64,000 bases of DNA from Nocardiopsis flavescens (GTDB taxonomy: Bacteria > Actinomycetota > Actinomycetes > Streptosporangiales > Streptosporangiaceae), in NCBI RefSeq assembly GCF_900141985.1, contig NZ_FQZK01000013.1, forward strand, positions 1-64,000, given 5' to 3'. Below the pieces are notes generated by a model. That model did not search any database. It was given only the letters and a program-made list of their open reading frames with translations, and was not told where the DNA came from. Positions 40,842 to 49,780 of this stretch are shown here, piece by piece; positions within the stretch are counted from its first letter, which is position 1; each line of letters begins with the position of its first letter. The position numbers were made by a program, and so were the translations under genes.

Positions 40842-43414
40842 GGGGCGCGACCGGGGACGACGACCGCACGGCGCCGGGCGGCGCCTCCCCCCACGACGAC
40901 ACCCCCGACCGGCGGTCCGCCTCCGGACGCCCCGGACACGGCGCGCCCCCCGGAGCGGAGGGGGACCTGCCCGGCGGGCCCTCGGGAGCCGCCGGGCACA
41001 CGTCCGACGACGCGAAGGGGACGCCTGGGGCCGCTGTGCCCCCGGACACGGGTGGGTCGCCGGAGGCCCCCGCGGGAGGGAGCGGCCCGCACCGGGACAC
41101 GCGAGTTCCGCCGGAGGACGCGCGGGAACCCGGGGCGGAGCCCTCCGATGGCCGGGACGGCACCGGGGGCCCGGCGCCGTCCGCCGCCGATGGGCTGGAC
41201 GGGGTCCCCGGGGTCCCCGGGCCCGCGGGGGGTTCCGTGTCTTCCGTTCTGGAACCGTCGGGTGGGTCTTCCGGAGCGTCCGGGGATGCTGTGTCCTCTG
41301 ATGCGGATGGGTCGGGTGGGGTCCCCGGGTCGGCCGGGGGTTCGGTGCCGTTCGCTCCGCCGTCGCCGGGCGGTGCTCCCGGTGCCGCCGGGGATCAGGG
41401 GCATTCCGGTGTGGGCGGGCCGTGGGTCGCACCTGGGGACGCCGGGTCCTCTGCTGGTGGTGGGGCGTGGACCGCGCCCGGAGGTGCCGCGTTCTCTGAT
41501 GCGGGTGGGTCGGATGGGGCCCCTGGGGCGGCCGGGGGTTCTGAGTCTTCTGGTCCGGTGCCGTCGGGTGGGGTTTCCGATGCTGCTGGGGAGCGGGGAC
41601 GCTCCGGTGTGGGTGGGTCGTGGGTCGCACCTGGGGACGCCGGGTCCTCTGCTGGTGGTGGGGCGTGGACCGCGCCCGGAGGTGCCGCGTTCTCTGATGC
41701 GGGTGGGTCGGGTGGGGTCCCCGGGTCGGCCGGGGGTTCCGTGCCGCCTGGTCCGGTGTCGCCTGGCGGCGCTCCCGGTGCTCCCGGCGCCCCCGGGGAT
41801 CAGGGACACTCCGGCGCGGGGACGCCCGGGCAGGTCCGGGGGCAGGACACACCCGCGCCCCGGGAACCGGGCGTGGTGTGGGGCGTGCACGAGGGCTCCC
41901 TGTCCGGGGAGCCGGAGCGGGCGCGCAGGCTGAGCGTCCGCACCATGGTCGTCGGGCCCATCAACCAGCTGCGCAGCCTCCTGCTGCCCATCATCGCGGG
42001 CCTGGTCGTGGGCGGCTTCAACCCGTGGGTGATGAGCGCCGCCGGCGCGGGCGTGGTCGCCCTGCTCGTCGGCGGCTTCATCACCTGGCGGACCACCCGG
42101 TACGAGGTGGCCGCCGACCACCTGGAGATCCGCAAGGGCCTGCTGAGCCGTTCCCGGCGCACCATCCCGCTCGAACGCATCCGGGGCGTGGACGTCACCA
42201 GCACCCTGCTGCACCGCGTCCTCGGCGTGGCCGTGGTGCGCATCGAGGCGGCCGCCGGGTCGGCGGGCGGCAGCGAGGACGGCAAGCTCGACGCCGTGGA
42301 CACCGCCGAGGCCGAGCGCCTGCGCCGCGTGCTGCTGCACCGCCGCGCGGTGCTCACGGGGCGGACCGCCCCGGCCGACGTCCCCGCCTCCGGGGACGGG
42401 ACGTCCGCGGCCCCCGGCGCGGACGGCGCCCCGGCCGTGGACGAGGGCGTCCTCCACTTCTCCATCCCCCGCTCCTGGTACTTCTACGGCGTGCTGAGCC
42501 TGGGCTACCTGCTCACCCCGTTCGCCGTGCTGTCCGCGCTGTTCGGCGCGGTCCAGCAGACCGCGGGGGAGTGGGCCACCGACGCGTTCATCGACTGGGT
42601 GGAGGCCTCCGACCGCAACGGCCTGGTGGTGGTCGCCGTCGCGGCCGCCGTGGTGATCGTGCTGCTCATGCCGGTGTTCGCGGTGGTCTCCTACGCCCTG
42701 ACCCACTGGGGCTTCACCCTGCGCGAGCGCGACGGCTCCCTGGTGGCCGAGCGCGGCCTGCTCACCCGGCGCAGCGTCACCCTGGAGAAGCGGCGCATCC
42801 GCGGGTACGAGCTGCTGGACAACCCCCTGGAGCGGCTGCGCCGCGCGGTGCGCCTGCGCGCCATCGTCACCGGCCTGGGCGACACCGCGGGCCGCTCGGT
42901 CCTGCTGCCGATCGGCCCGCGCGCCCGGGTCGGGGAGGTCGTGGAGCGGGCCCTGGGCCGCTACACCGGAACGCTGCGCCGGCACCCGGCGGCGGCCCTG
43001 CGCCGCCGCCTGGTGCGCTCGGTGGGCCCGCCCGCGGTCGCGCTGGCCCTGGCGGCGGCGTTCGGCCCGACCTGGACCGTCGTGGCGGCGCTGGTCCTCA
43101 CGGTCGCCGGGGTGCCGCTGGGGATCGACCGCTACCGGTCCCTGGGACACGGCCACGACGGGGAGCGGGTGAGCGTGCGCTCGGGCTCGCTGTCCCGCTC
43201 CCAGGCCACCGTGGAGCGAGCGGCGGTGATCGGCTGGACCTGGAGGCAGACGCTGTTCCAGCGCCCGCCCGGGCTGGCCGACCTCCAGGTGACCGTGGGC
43301 GCGGGCGCCGGCGGCTACACCGCCGGGGACGCCTCCTTCGAGGAGTCGGTGGCCTTCGCCGCCGAGATCACCCCGGACATGGTCCGCCCGTTCCTGGAGG
43401 ACCCGCGCCCCTGA
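40838..43414 (+). CDS. Multi-PH-domain membrane protein (YdbT-like) with long repetitive N-terminal region
   Basis: An 858-residue protein. Residues 1-345 are disordered and rich in Gly, Ser, Pro and Asp, including a 66-residue unit repeated in tandem. The rest matches YdbT: paired hydrophobic helices (about 380-425), PH domain 1 (YEVAADHLEIRKGLLSRSRRTIPLERIRGVDV), two more helices near 545-620, PH domain 2 (LRERDGSLVAERGLLTRRSVTLEKRRIRGYE), helices near 735-765 and a third PH-like domain. The GTG overlaps the YdbS-like stop (GTGA). It probably forms a membrane complex with that protein. Its 3' end overlaps the convergent esterase gene by 47 bases. Confidence 0.88.
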   Translation: MRGATGDDDRTAPGGASPHDDTPDRRSASGRPGHGAPPGAEGDLPGGPSGAAGHTSDDAKGTPGAAVPPDTGGSPEAPAGGSGPHRDTRVPPEDAREPGAEPSDGRDGTGGPAPSAADGLDGVPGVPGPAGGSVSSVLEPSGGSSGASGDAVSSDADGSGGVPGSAGGSVPFAPPSPGGAPGAAGDQGHSGVGGPWVAPGDAGSSAGGGAWTAPGGAAFSDAGGSDGAPGAAGGSESSGPVPSGGVSDAAGERGRSGVGGSWVAPGDAGSSAGGGAWTAPGGAAFSDAGGSGGVPGSAGGSVPPGPVSPGGAPGAPGAPGDQGHSGAGTPGQVRGQDTPAPREPGVVWGVHEGSLSGEPERARRLSVRTMVVGPINQLRSLLLPIIAGLVVGGFNPWVMSAAGAGVVALLVGGFITWRTTRYEVAADHLEIRKGLLSRSRRTIPLERIRGVDVTSTLLHRVLGVAVVRIEAAAGSAGGSEDGKLDAVDTAEAERLRRVLLHRRAVLTGRTAPADVPASGDGTSAAPGADGAPAVDEGVLHFSIPRSWYFYGVLSLGYLLTPFAVLSALFGAVQQTAGEWATDAFIDWVEASDRNGLVVVAVAAAVVIVLLMPVFAVVSYALTHWGFTLRERDGSLVAERGLLTRRSVTLEKRRIRGYELLDNPLERLRRAVRLRAIVTGLGDTAGRSVLLPIGPRARVGEVVERALGRYTGTLRRHPAAALRRRLVRSVGPPAVALALAAAFGPTWTVVAALVLTVAGVPLGIDRYRSLGHGHDGERVSVRSGSLSRSQATVERAAVIGWTWRQTLFQRPPGLADLQVTVGAGAGGYTAGDASFEESVAFAAEITPDMVRPFLEDPRP
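41296..41711 (+). repeat. 198-bp in-frame tandem repeat
   Basis: Matching points recur at exactly 198-base spacing (for example 41300, 41498, 41696). The 93-base blocks at 41421-41513 and 41619-41711 are identical. A third, more diverged partial copy starts near 41296. The period is a multiple of three, so it encodes a 66-residue protein repeat inside the PH-protein's disordered region. The identity implies a recent duplication. Confidence 0.9.
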
Positions 43415-44819
43415 CCGGGCCGGGTCGGTCCGCGTCCAGGACGTGCGGCTCGGCCCGCCCGGCCGCGGCGGGCCACCCGGGGTCGCCGTCGCGGACGAAG
43501 TCCACCCAGGCCCGGTGCACGCGTTCGGCCAGCGCCGCGGGCGCGTCCGGTCCCGTCAGGGCCAGGGCGCCGGGGGTGCCCAGCCGGTCGAACACGAACG
43601 GCAGCTCCATGCAGTGCGCCGCGCCCAGGCCGGCCACCGGGCTGCGCCAGGCGAACTCGTACAGGTGCGTGGCCGCGCCCCGGGCGGCGCGCGCCCGCGC
43701 CACCCGCCGGGCCGGCCGCCCCAGCACAACCTCGCCGACGAGCGCCCCCGCCAGCATCCCGGCGCCCATGCCGGGGCGGTGCGAGCCCAGCCGCCGCAGC
43801 GTCGCCGGGCCCACCCCGAACCGCAGCGCCCCCAGGACCAGCAGCGGCCACCCCAGGTCGCGGTCGGCGCCGGTGGGCGCCAGCCACAGCCGGTGCTCCT
43901 CCCGGGTGGTGCCGATGAGCAGGTCGAGGTGGTCGGCGGCGCCGTCCCGCAGCGCGTCGTAGGGGGAGCGGGGCACGAGGTCCCCGTCCACGGCCAGGCC
44001 GAACGCTGGCCCGCCCACGAGCGGGCCGCCCGCGTCCATCACCCGGTGCTGGGCGGCGACCAGGTCCTCGGGCTTCACCCCGGCGAAGGCGTCGCGGGTG
44101 GCGGCGATCCCCAGGTCCTGCGCGATGAGGCGGGTGATCCGCCCGGCCCGGTCGCGCGGTGAGGCGGTCAGCGGCCCGCTCTGGACGATCGCCCGCCGCA
44201 CCAGGCGCCCGGCCTCGGGGTGGGCGATCAGCGCGGCGGTGGTACCCGCCCCGGCGGACTGCCCTGCGACGGTGATCCGCCCGGGGTCGCCGCCGAACGC
44301 GGCGATCTCCCGCCGCACCCAGCGCAGCGCGGCCAGCTGGTCGGCCAGCCCCAGATTGGGCGGGGCGTCCTCCAGCACGGAGAAGCCTTCCGAGCCCAGC
44401 CGGTAGTTGGCCGACACGAACACCACCCCGTCGCGGGCGAAGGCGGTGCCGTCGTAGGCGCTCAGGGAGTTGCCCCCGCGGACCAGGGCCCCTCCGTGGA
44501 ACCACAGGAGCACCGGCAGCGAGCCCGGCGCGGCGTTCTCCGGAGCCCACACGTTGACGTGCAGGTGGTCCTCGCCCACGGTGTCCACCGACGGCAGAAT
44601 CTCCCCGACGGCCCCCTCGTAGGGGGTCTGGGGCGCGGCGGGGCCGTGCACGGAGGCGTCGCGCACGCCCTCCCAGGCCTCGGGGGGCGCGGGGGCCGCG
44701 AAGCGGTGCCCTCCCACGGGCGGCGCGGCGTAGGGGACGCCCAGGTGGCGGACGACCCCGCCTTCGGCGGTGCCGCGCAGCGCTCCGGTCCCCACACGCG
44801 CGGTGGGTGCGTCGGTCAT
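43368..44819 (-). CDS. Type-B carboxylesterase-family hydrolase
   Basis: A 483-residue alpha/beta hydrolase related to the enzyme at 17064-18551. The oxyanion-hole motif FHGGAL is near 106, the nucleophile elbow GQSAGAG near 188, and the probable catalytic histidine lies in AAHCMELPFVFDRL near 410. It has no signal peptide. Substrate unknown. GAGGAG lies 8 bases before the ATG. Its last 47 bases run antisense through the end of the PH-protein gene; both reading frames remain intact. Confidence 0.88.
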   Translation of the reverse strand: MTDAPTARVGTGALRGTAEGGVVRHLGVPYAAPPVGGHRFAAPAPPEAWEGVRDASVHGPAAPQTPYEGAVGEILPSVDTVGEDHLHVNVWAPENAAPGSLPVLLWFHGGALVRGGNSLSAYDGTAFARDGVVFVSANYRLGSEGFSVLEDAPPNLGLADQLAALRWVRREIAAFGGDPGRITVAGQSAGAGTTAALIAHPEAGRLVRRAIVQSGPLTASPRDRAGRITRLIAQDLGIAATRDAFAGVKPEDLVAAQHRVMDAGGPLVGGPAFGLAVDGDLVPRSPYDALRDGAADHLDLLIGTTREEHRLWLAPTGADRDLGWPLLVLGALRFGVGPATLRRLGSHRPGMGAGMLAGALVGEVVLGRPARRVARARAARGAATHLYEFAWRSPVAGLGAAHCMELPFVFDRLGTPGALALTGPDAPAALAERVHRAWVDFVRDGDPGWPAAAGRAEPHVLDADRPGPVRGAGPPGTGGPCPG

Positions 44820-44927
44820 GGCCGGTCTCCTCGGGGGAAGGGGTGGTGCAGGCCGATCGTACGCCGGGGACCGGGGCGGGTGCCCGCGCGCCCCGGCGCC
44901 CGGCGGGCCGGCGCCCCGCGTACGCGG

Positions 44928-44959
44928 ACGGGGGCGGCCGCGTCGGCGGCCGCCCCCGT
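44928..44959. terminator. Hairpin terminator downstream of sepH
   Basis: Perfect 13-bp stem: ACGGGGGCGGCCG at 44928-44940 pairs with CGGCCGCCCCCGT at 44947-44959 around loop CGTCGG. It lies 27 bases past the sepH stop. Confidence 0.7.
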
Positions 44960-44985
44960 GGGAAGCGGTACGGGACCCCGGACGG

Positions 44986-46650
44986 TCACTCGTCCTTCTT
45001 GGACCCGAACATGATCTCGTCCCAGGACGGGACCGAGGCGCGGCGCCCGCGCCCCTTGCGCTTGGGCGCGGGCCGGTCCCCGCCCGACGCGGTGGCCGGG
45101 AGCGGCGCCGGCGGCGAGGCCGGTGCGTCGGCGGCCCGGCGCGGGGTCCCGGTGTCGTTGAGGTCGATGGTGGCCCGGCGGCGGCGCGGCGCCGGCTGGC
45201 TCAGCGGCGCCGCGGGCGGCGCCTGGTCGGCCGCGGACCAGGCCGGGCGCTCCCGTTCGCCGGTCCGCTCGGCCGGGGGCTGCGCGGGGCGCGGCCGTTC
45301 GGCGGGGTGCCGGTCGGCGGGGTGCCGCTCGGTTCCGGGCCGCTCCGGCCGTGCGGCCGGCGAGCCGTACCGCTCGCCCTCCTCCTCGAACACCGGGGAG
45401 GCCGGGCGGGCGGGCCCGTCGGCCGGGGCCCGGTGCGGGGCGCGGGGCCCGAAGTCCTCGTTCCCGCGGTCCCCGTACTCCCGCGGCCCGCGGTCCTCGT
45501 ACCCGCGGTGCCCGTCCCGCCCGTACTCCTCGCGGGCGGGCTCGGGACGCTCCTCTCGGGCCGGGGCGTACTCCTCGCGCGGGCGCTCGGGCCGCTCCCG
45601 GCGCCCGTGGTCGGCGTACTCCTCGCGCCCGGTCGGGTACCCGCGCTCCCCGTCCTCGGCCGTGCGGGCGGGCGGCTCGGCCCGCCCCACGGCGCCCTCG
45701 GCCGGTTCGGGGCGCGCGGCGCGCTCCGTGCGCTCGAACCGCTCCTGCTCCCGGTGCTCGGGCTCCCGGGGGGCGGGGCGTTCGGTGCGGGCGGGCGCGT
45801 CGTACCCGCGGTGCCCACCGCTCCCGCGCGGTCCGCGGTCCCCCCGCTGCTCCTCGCTCCAGCGGTGTCCCTGCTCCTCGCGCCGCTCGGTGCGCGCGGC
45901 CGGGCCGTCGTCCTCGCCGCGGGACGCCGACGGCCGCAGCGGGTCGTCCAGCGTGCCCTCGGTGCGCCGGATCCCGCCGACCCGCTCGGGCGCGGGCCGC
46001 AGGGAGTGGCGCGGCACCTCGGGCTCGGGGCGCCGGGGGGCGAAAGGGGTCACGTTCGCGGTGGGGGAGGGGAGCGGGTCGGGGGAGGAGAACCGGGCGG
46101 CCTCCTCGTCCGCCGGGGCGACGGAGTTGTGTCTGGGCTCGTAGAGCCAGTGGGCGACGCGCTCCTCGCCGCCGTCCAGGAACACGAGCTTGAGCTGCCA
46201 GGTGCGGTCCTCGCGCTTCCAGGAGTCCCACACCGCGTCGCCGGTCTCCAGCTGGTGGGCCCCGATCCGGCGGGCGACCAGCTCCTCCAGGTTCCCCCCG
46301 GGCGCGGTCTCGCCCGCGATGCGCACCGCGGCGCGCTGGGCCTGCTGGGCGATGTACTCCCGTTCCTGGAGGACCGGGCCCTCGAACCAGCGGACCCGTT
46401 CGATGGGGATGCCCGAGATCTCGGAGATGGCCTCCGCGGTCTCGCCGGACCGGATCCGGGCCTGGATTTCCTTGGGGCGCAACGGATTCTCCACTTCGAT
46501 CTCGTACTGGCCGAGCCGGGAGAACTGGCCGCGTACTGCGGCGCGGAGGCGGTCGTCGACGGGAAGCATGAAACGGGTTCCACGGCCGGTGCTGGCCAGC
46601 ACCAGATAGGTGCCGTCCTCACTCACGGCCACGAGGCGAAGCTCGTGCAT
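44986..46650 (-). CDS. sepH: Septation protein SepH (DUF3071)
   Basis: A 554-residue protein matching actinobacterial SepH. Residues 1-175 are the conserved DUF3071/helix-turn-helix region: MHELRLVAVSEDGTYLVL, LRPKEIQARIRSGETAEAISEISGIPIERVRWFEGPVLQERE, then WQLKLVFLDGGEERVAHWLYEPRH. Residues 190-520 are a long Arg/Glu/Pro-rich disordered region. The extreme C terminus RRASVPSWDEIMFG is conserved in SepH. In Streptomyces SepH binds FtsZ and promotes filament bundling at division sites. The ATG has GGGAGG 6 bases upstream; longer frames are not needed. Confidence 0.93.
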   Translation of the reverse strand: MHELRLVAVSEDGTYLVLASTGRGTRFMLPVDDRLRAAVRGQFSRLGQYEIEVENPLRPKEIQARIRSGETAEAISEISGIPIERVRWFEGPVLQEREYIAQQAQRAAVRIAGETAPGGNLEELVARRIGAHQLETGDAVWDSWKREDRTWQLKLVFLDGGEERVAHWLYEPRHNSVAPADEEAARFSSPDPLPSPTANVTPFAPRRPEPEVPRHSLRPAPERVGGIRRTEGTLDDPLRPSASRGEDDGPAARTERREEQGHRWSEEQRGDRGPRGSGGHRGYDAPARTERPAPREPEHREQERFERTERAARPEPAEGAVGRAEPPARTAEDGERGYPTGREEYADHGRRERPERPREEYAPAREERPEPAREEYGRDGHRGYEDRGPREYGDRGNEDFGPRAPHRAPADGPARPASPVFEEEGERYGSPAARPERPGTERHPADRHPAERPRPAQPPAERTGERERPAWSAADQAPPAAPLSQPAPRRRRATIDLNDTGTPRRAADAPASPPAPLPATASGGDRPAPKRKGRGRRASVPSWDEIMFGSKKDE

Positions 46651-47235
46651 CGCCCTCCCTTTCGCCTCCCGTCGAGGACAGGTCCTGCGACCAACCCCCG
46701 CGTTCTCCAAGTCTGGTCGGCCGACAAAGGTTCGGCCACTACCGCGCCCGGCGCGCCCGAACATGTGTGCCCGCCTCCCGGGCCGCGGCGCACCGCGCCG
46801 CGGTGGGAGCGCCCCGGGACGTCCCCGGGGTCCTCGCGGTCGCTTCCTCCGCCAATCTTGGCACGCTGACCCTGCCACGACCGGGAGCGATCGCGGGGGA
46901 ATGTCGGCGTTCCCATGCGAAGGCCCCGCGGTGATGGTATCCCGCGCCCCCCGAATCGCCCCAGGCCCGGGAAAAACTCCGATCTCGGTCGCTTCGCCGG
47001 GTAGGGGGATTCTCCCGGCCGCAACTCGACACGCCGATGGCGTCCGGAGAGTGATGCATCTTCATTCATGGCGTTATCGGAACCCTGCCGCCCTTAGCCT
47101 GAGTTATCCCCATATGAGCGGAATGTGAGCTTTGGGGTATCTGGGGCTGTACGGCCCTACACACGCCCATCCCGGAGCGCGGTGCGCCCTCGCGCGCACC
47201 CCCGGGCGGGACGGAACACGGAGGAGGACGGCCGC
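46651..47235. other. Long intergenic region between sepH and a divergent membrane-protein gene
   Basis: About 585 bases with no recognisable gene. Frames on both strands lack family resemblance and their codon use is poor. It should hold the promoters of both flanking genes. I see a TAGCCT at 47095-47100 as a possible rightward -10, a CCCCGGG-ACGT-CCCCGGG hairpin near 46812 and a CCGGG/CCCGG pair around 46997-47018. The 47040-47110 stretch is comparatively A/T-rich. Confidence 0.45.
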
Positions 47236-48228
47236 ATGGGGCGGACCGAGCACGATGACGGGCGGGGCGGGGGAGAAGACGGTGACGGCGAGAAGAAGCG
47301 TGTCGAGCTGAGTGTGTCGCAGGTCGCCGGAGCCGGTGCGGCCACCCTCGCCGCGGCCACCGCGGCGTCCTACCTCAACGTCTACGGAACGGTCGTCGGG
47401 GCCGCGGTCATGGCCGCGCTCAGCACCCTGGCGAGCCCCTTCCTCCAGCAGCTGTTCTCCCGCGGCGGGGACCAGGCGCGGCAGTTCGCGGGGAAGGCGG
47501 CCGGGCGCGCCGGGCCCACAGGAACAGGTTCTCGTCGCGTCGGCGCCCACCCCCTGGACCCGCCGGGTACCGGACCGGTGCCCGGTCTGGCGCCGACCGG
47601 CCCGCTCCCGGGCCTGCCCGAGGACCTCGACGCCACCCGCACCATGGCCCTGCCGGTCCTGGGGCCCGGCGAGGCGGCCGACCGCCTCGCCGGGGCGGAC
47701 GGCGGAGCGCGCCCGGCCCGGGACCGGGGACGCGAGGGCCCGGCCCGGCGCGGGTGGCGCGCCTACGCGGTGACCGCCGCAGCGGTCTTCGCCCTGGTGA
47801 TGCTCGTCATCCTGCTCTTCGAGCTGTTCACCGGGCGCTCCCTCACCGCGTGGACGCAGGGGCAGGAGGAGCACACCTCGCCCACCCTGCTCGGCGGGAC
47901 CTCCGCGCCCCCGGCGCAGGAGGAGGACGGTACCGGCGACGCACCCGCGGACACCGGCCCGGACGGGCTCGGGGAGGACGGCACCGGCGAAGGGACACGG
48001 GAGCCCGAGGACGGGACGACCGACCCGGCCACCCCGGACCCCGGAACCGGGCCTCCCGCGGTCGACGACGGCGCGACCGACCCGGCCCCGCCGGGCGAGG
48101 AGGGCACCACCGGGCCCGGAGAGGGGCCGGCCGACCCGGGCACCGGGGGCGAGGACCCCGGCGGCACCGGAGGCGCACCCCCCGGCGGCGGCACCCAGGA
48201 CACCGCCCCCGAGGCGCCCGCGGGCTGA
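47236..48228 (+). CDS. Two-TM membrane protein with acidic, Pro-rich C terminus
   Basis: A 330-residue protein. Residues 25-75 contain an Ala-rich hydrophobic region with Gly motifs (VSQVAGAGAATLAAATAASYLNVYGTVVGAAVMAALSTL) that probably makes one helical hairpin. Residues 85-170 are a Pro/Gly linker. A clear TM helix follows near 178-202 (AYAVTAAAVFALVMLVILLFELFTG). The last 125 residues are Asp/Glu/Gly/Pro/Thr-rich and probably outside the cell. I cannot assign a family. GGAGGAGG lies 8 bases before the ATG, and a large palindrome terminates it. Confidence 0.75.
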   Translation: MGRTEHDDGRGGGEDGDGEKKRVELSVSQVAGAGAATLAAATAASYLNVYGTVVGAAVMAALSTLASPFLQQLFSRGGDQARQFAGKAAGRAGPTGTGSRRVGAHPLDPPGTGPVPGLAPTGPLPGLPEDLDATRTMALPVLGPGEAADRLAGADGGARPARDRGREGPARRGWRAYAVTAAAVFALVMLVILLFELFTGRSLTAWTQGQEEHTSPTLLGGTSAPPAQEEDGTGDAPADTGPDGLGEDGTGEGTREPEDGTTDPATPDPGTGPPAVDDGATDPAPPGEEGTTGPGEGPADPGTGGEDPGGTGGAPPGGGTQDTAPEAPAG

Positions 48229-48250
48229 CCCCGCGCGGATCCGCTCCGGC

Positions 48251-48282
48251 GGGCGGGTGCTCCCGCGCGGGAGCACCCGCCC
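48251..48282. terminator. Perfect palindromic terminator
   Basis: Two 16-bp arms, GGGCGGGTGCTCCCGC and its exact reverse complement, meet without a spacer, giving a 32-base palindrome between convergent genes. In RNA the centre CGCG would form the loop. Confidence 0.7.
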
Positions 48283-48346
48283 CCGTCGCCTCCGCCGCCG
48301 CGGGCCGGCCCCGCCCGCCGGGCGGGCACGGGCGGGGCGCGCCCCG

Positions 48347-49657
48347 TCAGCCGAGCACGCGGTCCAGGTAGTCGTTGCCGAACCGCCGGTGCGGGTCCAC
48401 CCGGTCCCGCACCGCCAGCGCGTCGCCCAGGCGCGGGTACACGGTCTCCATGTAGGAGCGGTCCCGGGTGTGCATCTTGCCCCAGTGCGGTCGCCCGCCC
48501 ACCGAGGTGAAGACCGCCTCCAGGTCGGCGAAGTACGCCTCGTACGGCGTCCCCCGGTACATGTGCACCGCCACGTAGGCGGTGTCGCGCCCGTAGGCGG
48601 TGGACAGCCACACGTCGTCGGCCGGGGCGAACCGCACCTCCACGGGGAAGCTCACCCGGTGCCCGCCCGCGTCGACGATCCGGCGGGCCTCGCGCAGCAC
48701 GTCCACCAGGTGCTCGGCGGGGACCGCGTACTCCATCTCCACGAACCGCACGTCCCGCACCGAGGTGAACACCTTGTGCGACACGTCGGTGTAGGAGCGC
48801 GAGGACAGCGCCCGCGAGCTGACCTGGTTGACCGCCCGGACCGTGCCGGGGAAGCGGCGGCAGACCCGGTTGACGCCCTCGAACAGGGTGTTGGACAGGA
48901 AGTCGTCGTCCAGCCACGCCTTGAACCGGGAGAGCGGCCGCATCGGCCCCGCGGTGATGTTGTTGCGCTTGGTGTTGGTGTTGCCGGTGTGCGGAAACCA
49001 GTAGAACTCGAAGTGGTCGTTGTCCCCCCGCAGCTCCGGCAGCCGCTCCAGCACCTCCTCCAGCGGCATCGGCTCCTCCCGCGCGTGCAGCAGGAACGCC
49101 GGGCGCACCGCCATCGTCAGGGCCGTCACGACGCCGAAGGCGCCCATGCCCACCCGGGCGGCGTGGAACAGCCCGGGGTCCCGCTCGGCCGAGCACTCCA
49201 CCACCGAGCCGTCGGCCAGCACGATCTCCAGTCCGACCACCTGGCTCGCCAGGCCGCCCGCGTCCCGTCCGGTGCCGTGCGTGCCGGTCTGCACCGCCCC
49301 GGCCACCGTCTGCACCGCGATGTCGCCCATGTTGGCCAGGGCCAGGCCGTGCCCCGCCAGCGCGTCGTTGAACTCGCACAGGGGCAGCCCGGCCTCGACC
49401 GTGGCGGTGCCCGCCCCCGGGTCGACCGAGCGCACCCGCGCCAGGGAGGTGGGGGAGAGGAGGAGTCCGTCGGTGACGGCCACGTCGGTGAAGGAGTGCC
49501 CCGACCCGACCATGCGCACGCGCAGGCCGTCCGCGGCGGCGGAGGCCACGGCCGCCGCGACCTCGGCGGTGCCGTTGGGGGAGGCCGTTCGCCGGGGGCG
49601 GGCCTGGTAGGTGCCCGCCCATGTGTTCCACAACACATCTGTCATGGCTGTGGACAT
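48347..49657 (-). CDS. FAD-linked D-arabinono-1,4-lactone oxidase family protein
   Basis: A 436-residue VAO-type flavoprotein. The FAD-binding half contains RMVGSGHSFTDVAVTDGLLLS near 45-65 and TGTHGTGRDAGGLASQVVGLE near 120-140. The C-terminal ALO domain includes FEFYWFPHTGNTNTK, PVEVRFAPADDVWLSTAYGR and the final RPHWGKMHTRD, whose HWGK motif is a family signature. Members oxidise aldonolactones or alditols such as xylitol with O2. ATG 49657 (MSTAMTDV) is used; ATG 49645 is an alternative. A small inverted repeat (ATGTGTT/AACACAT, 49621-49638) lies inside the first codons. Confidence 0.9.
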   Translation of the reverse strand: MSTAMTDVLWNTWAGTYQARPRRTASPNGTAEVAAAVASAAADGLRVRMVGSGHSFTDVAVTDGLLLSPTSLARVRSVDPGAGTATVEAGLPLCEFNDALAGHGLALANMGDIAVQTVAGAVQTGTHGTGRDAGGLASQVVGLEIVLADGSVVECSAERDPGLFHAARVGMGAFGVVTALTMAVRPAFLLHAREEPMPLEEVLERLPELRGDNDHFEFYWFPHTGNTNTKRNNITAGPMRPLSRFKAWLDDDFLSNTLFEGVNRVCRRFPGTVRAVNQVSSRALSSRSYTDVSHKVFTSVRDVRFVEMEYAVPAEHLVDVLREARRIVDAGGHRVSFPVEVRFAPADDVWLSTAYGRDTAYVAVHMYRGTPYEAYFADLEAVFTSVGGRPHWGKMHTRDRSYMETVYPRLGDALAVRDRVDPHRRFGNDYLDRVLG

Positions 49658-49780
49658 TACTCGCCGGTCACATTTCTGAATAGGGGGTGAACGCGTCGGT
49701 ACGTCCCGGTGAGGGGGAGGCCGACGCGACGGGCCCGCTGACCGGGGGGTGCGGCCCGCGGGCCCGGGGGAGCTGGTTTC

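Noticed and set aside
41296..41711. CRISPR-like array
   Set aside because: The repeat has a 198-base period with coding content and no short repeat-spacer pattern. No other CRISPR-like array was seen.
46739..47065. A 108-aa leftward frame between sepH and the next gene
   Set aside because: No family resemblance, Arg-rich shadow composition, no convincing ribosome site.
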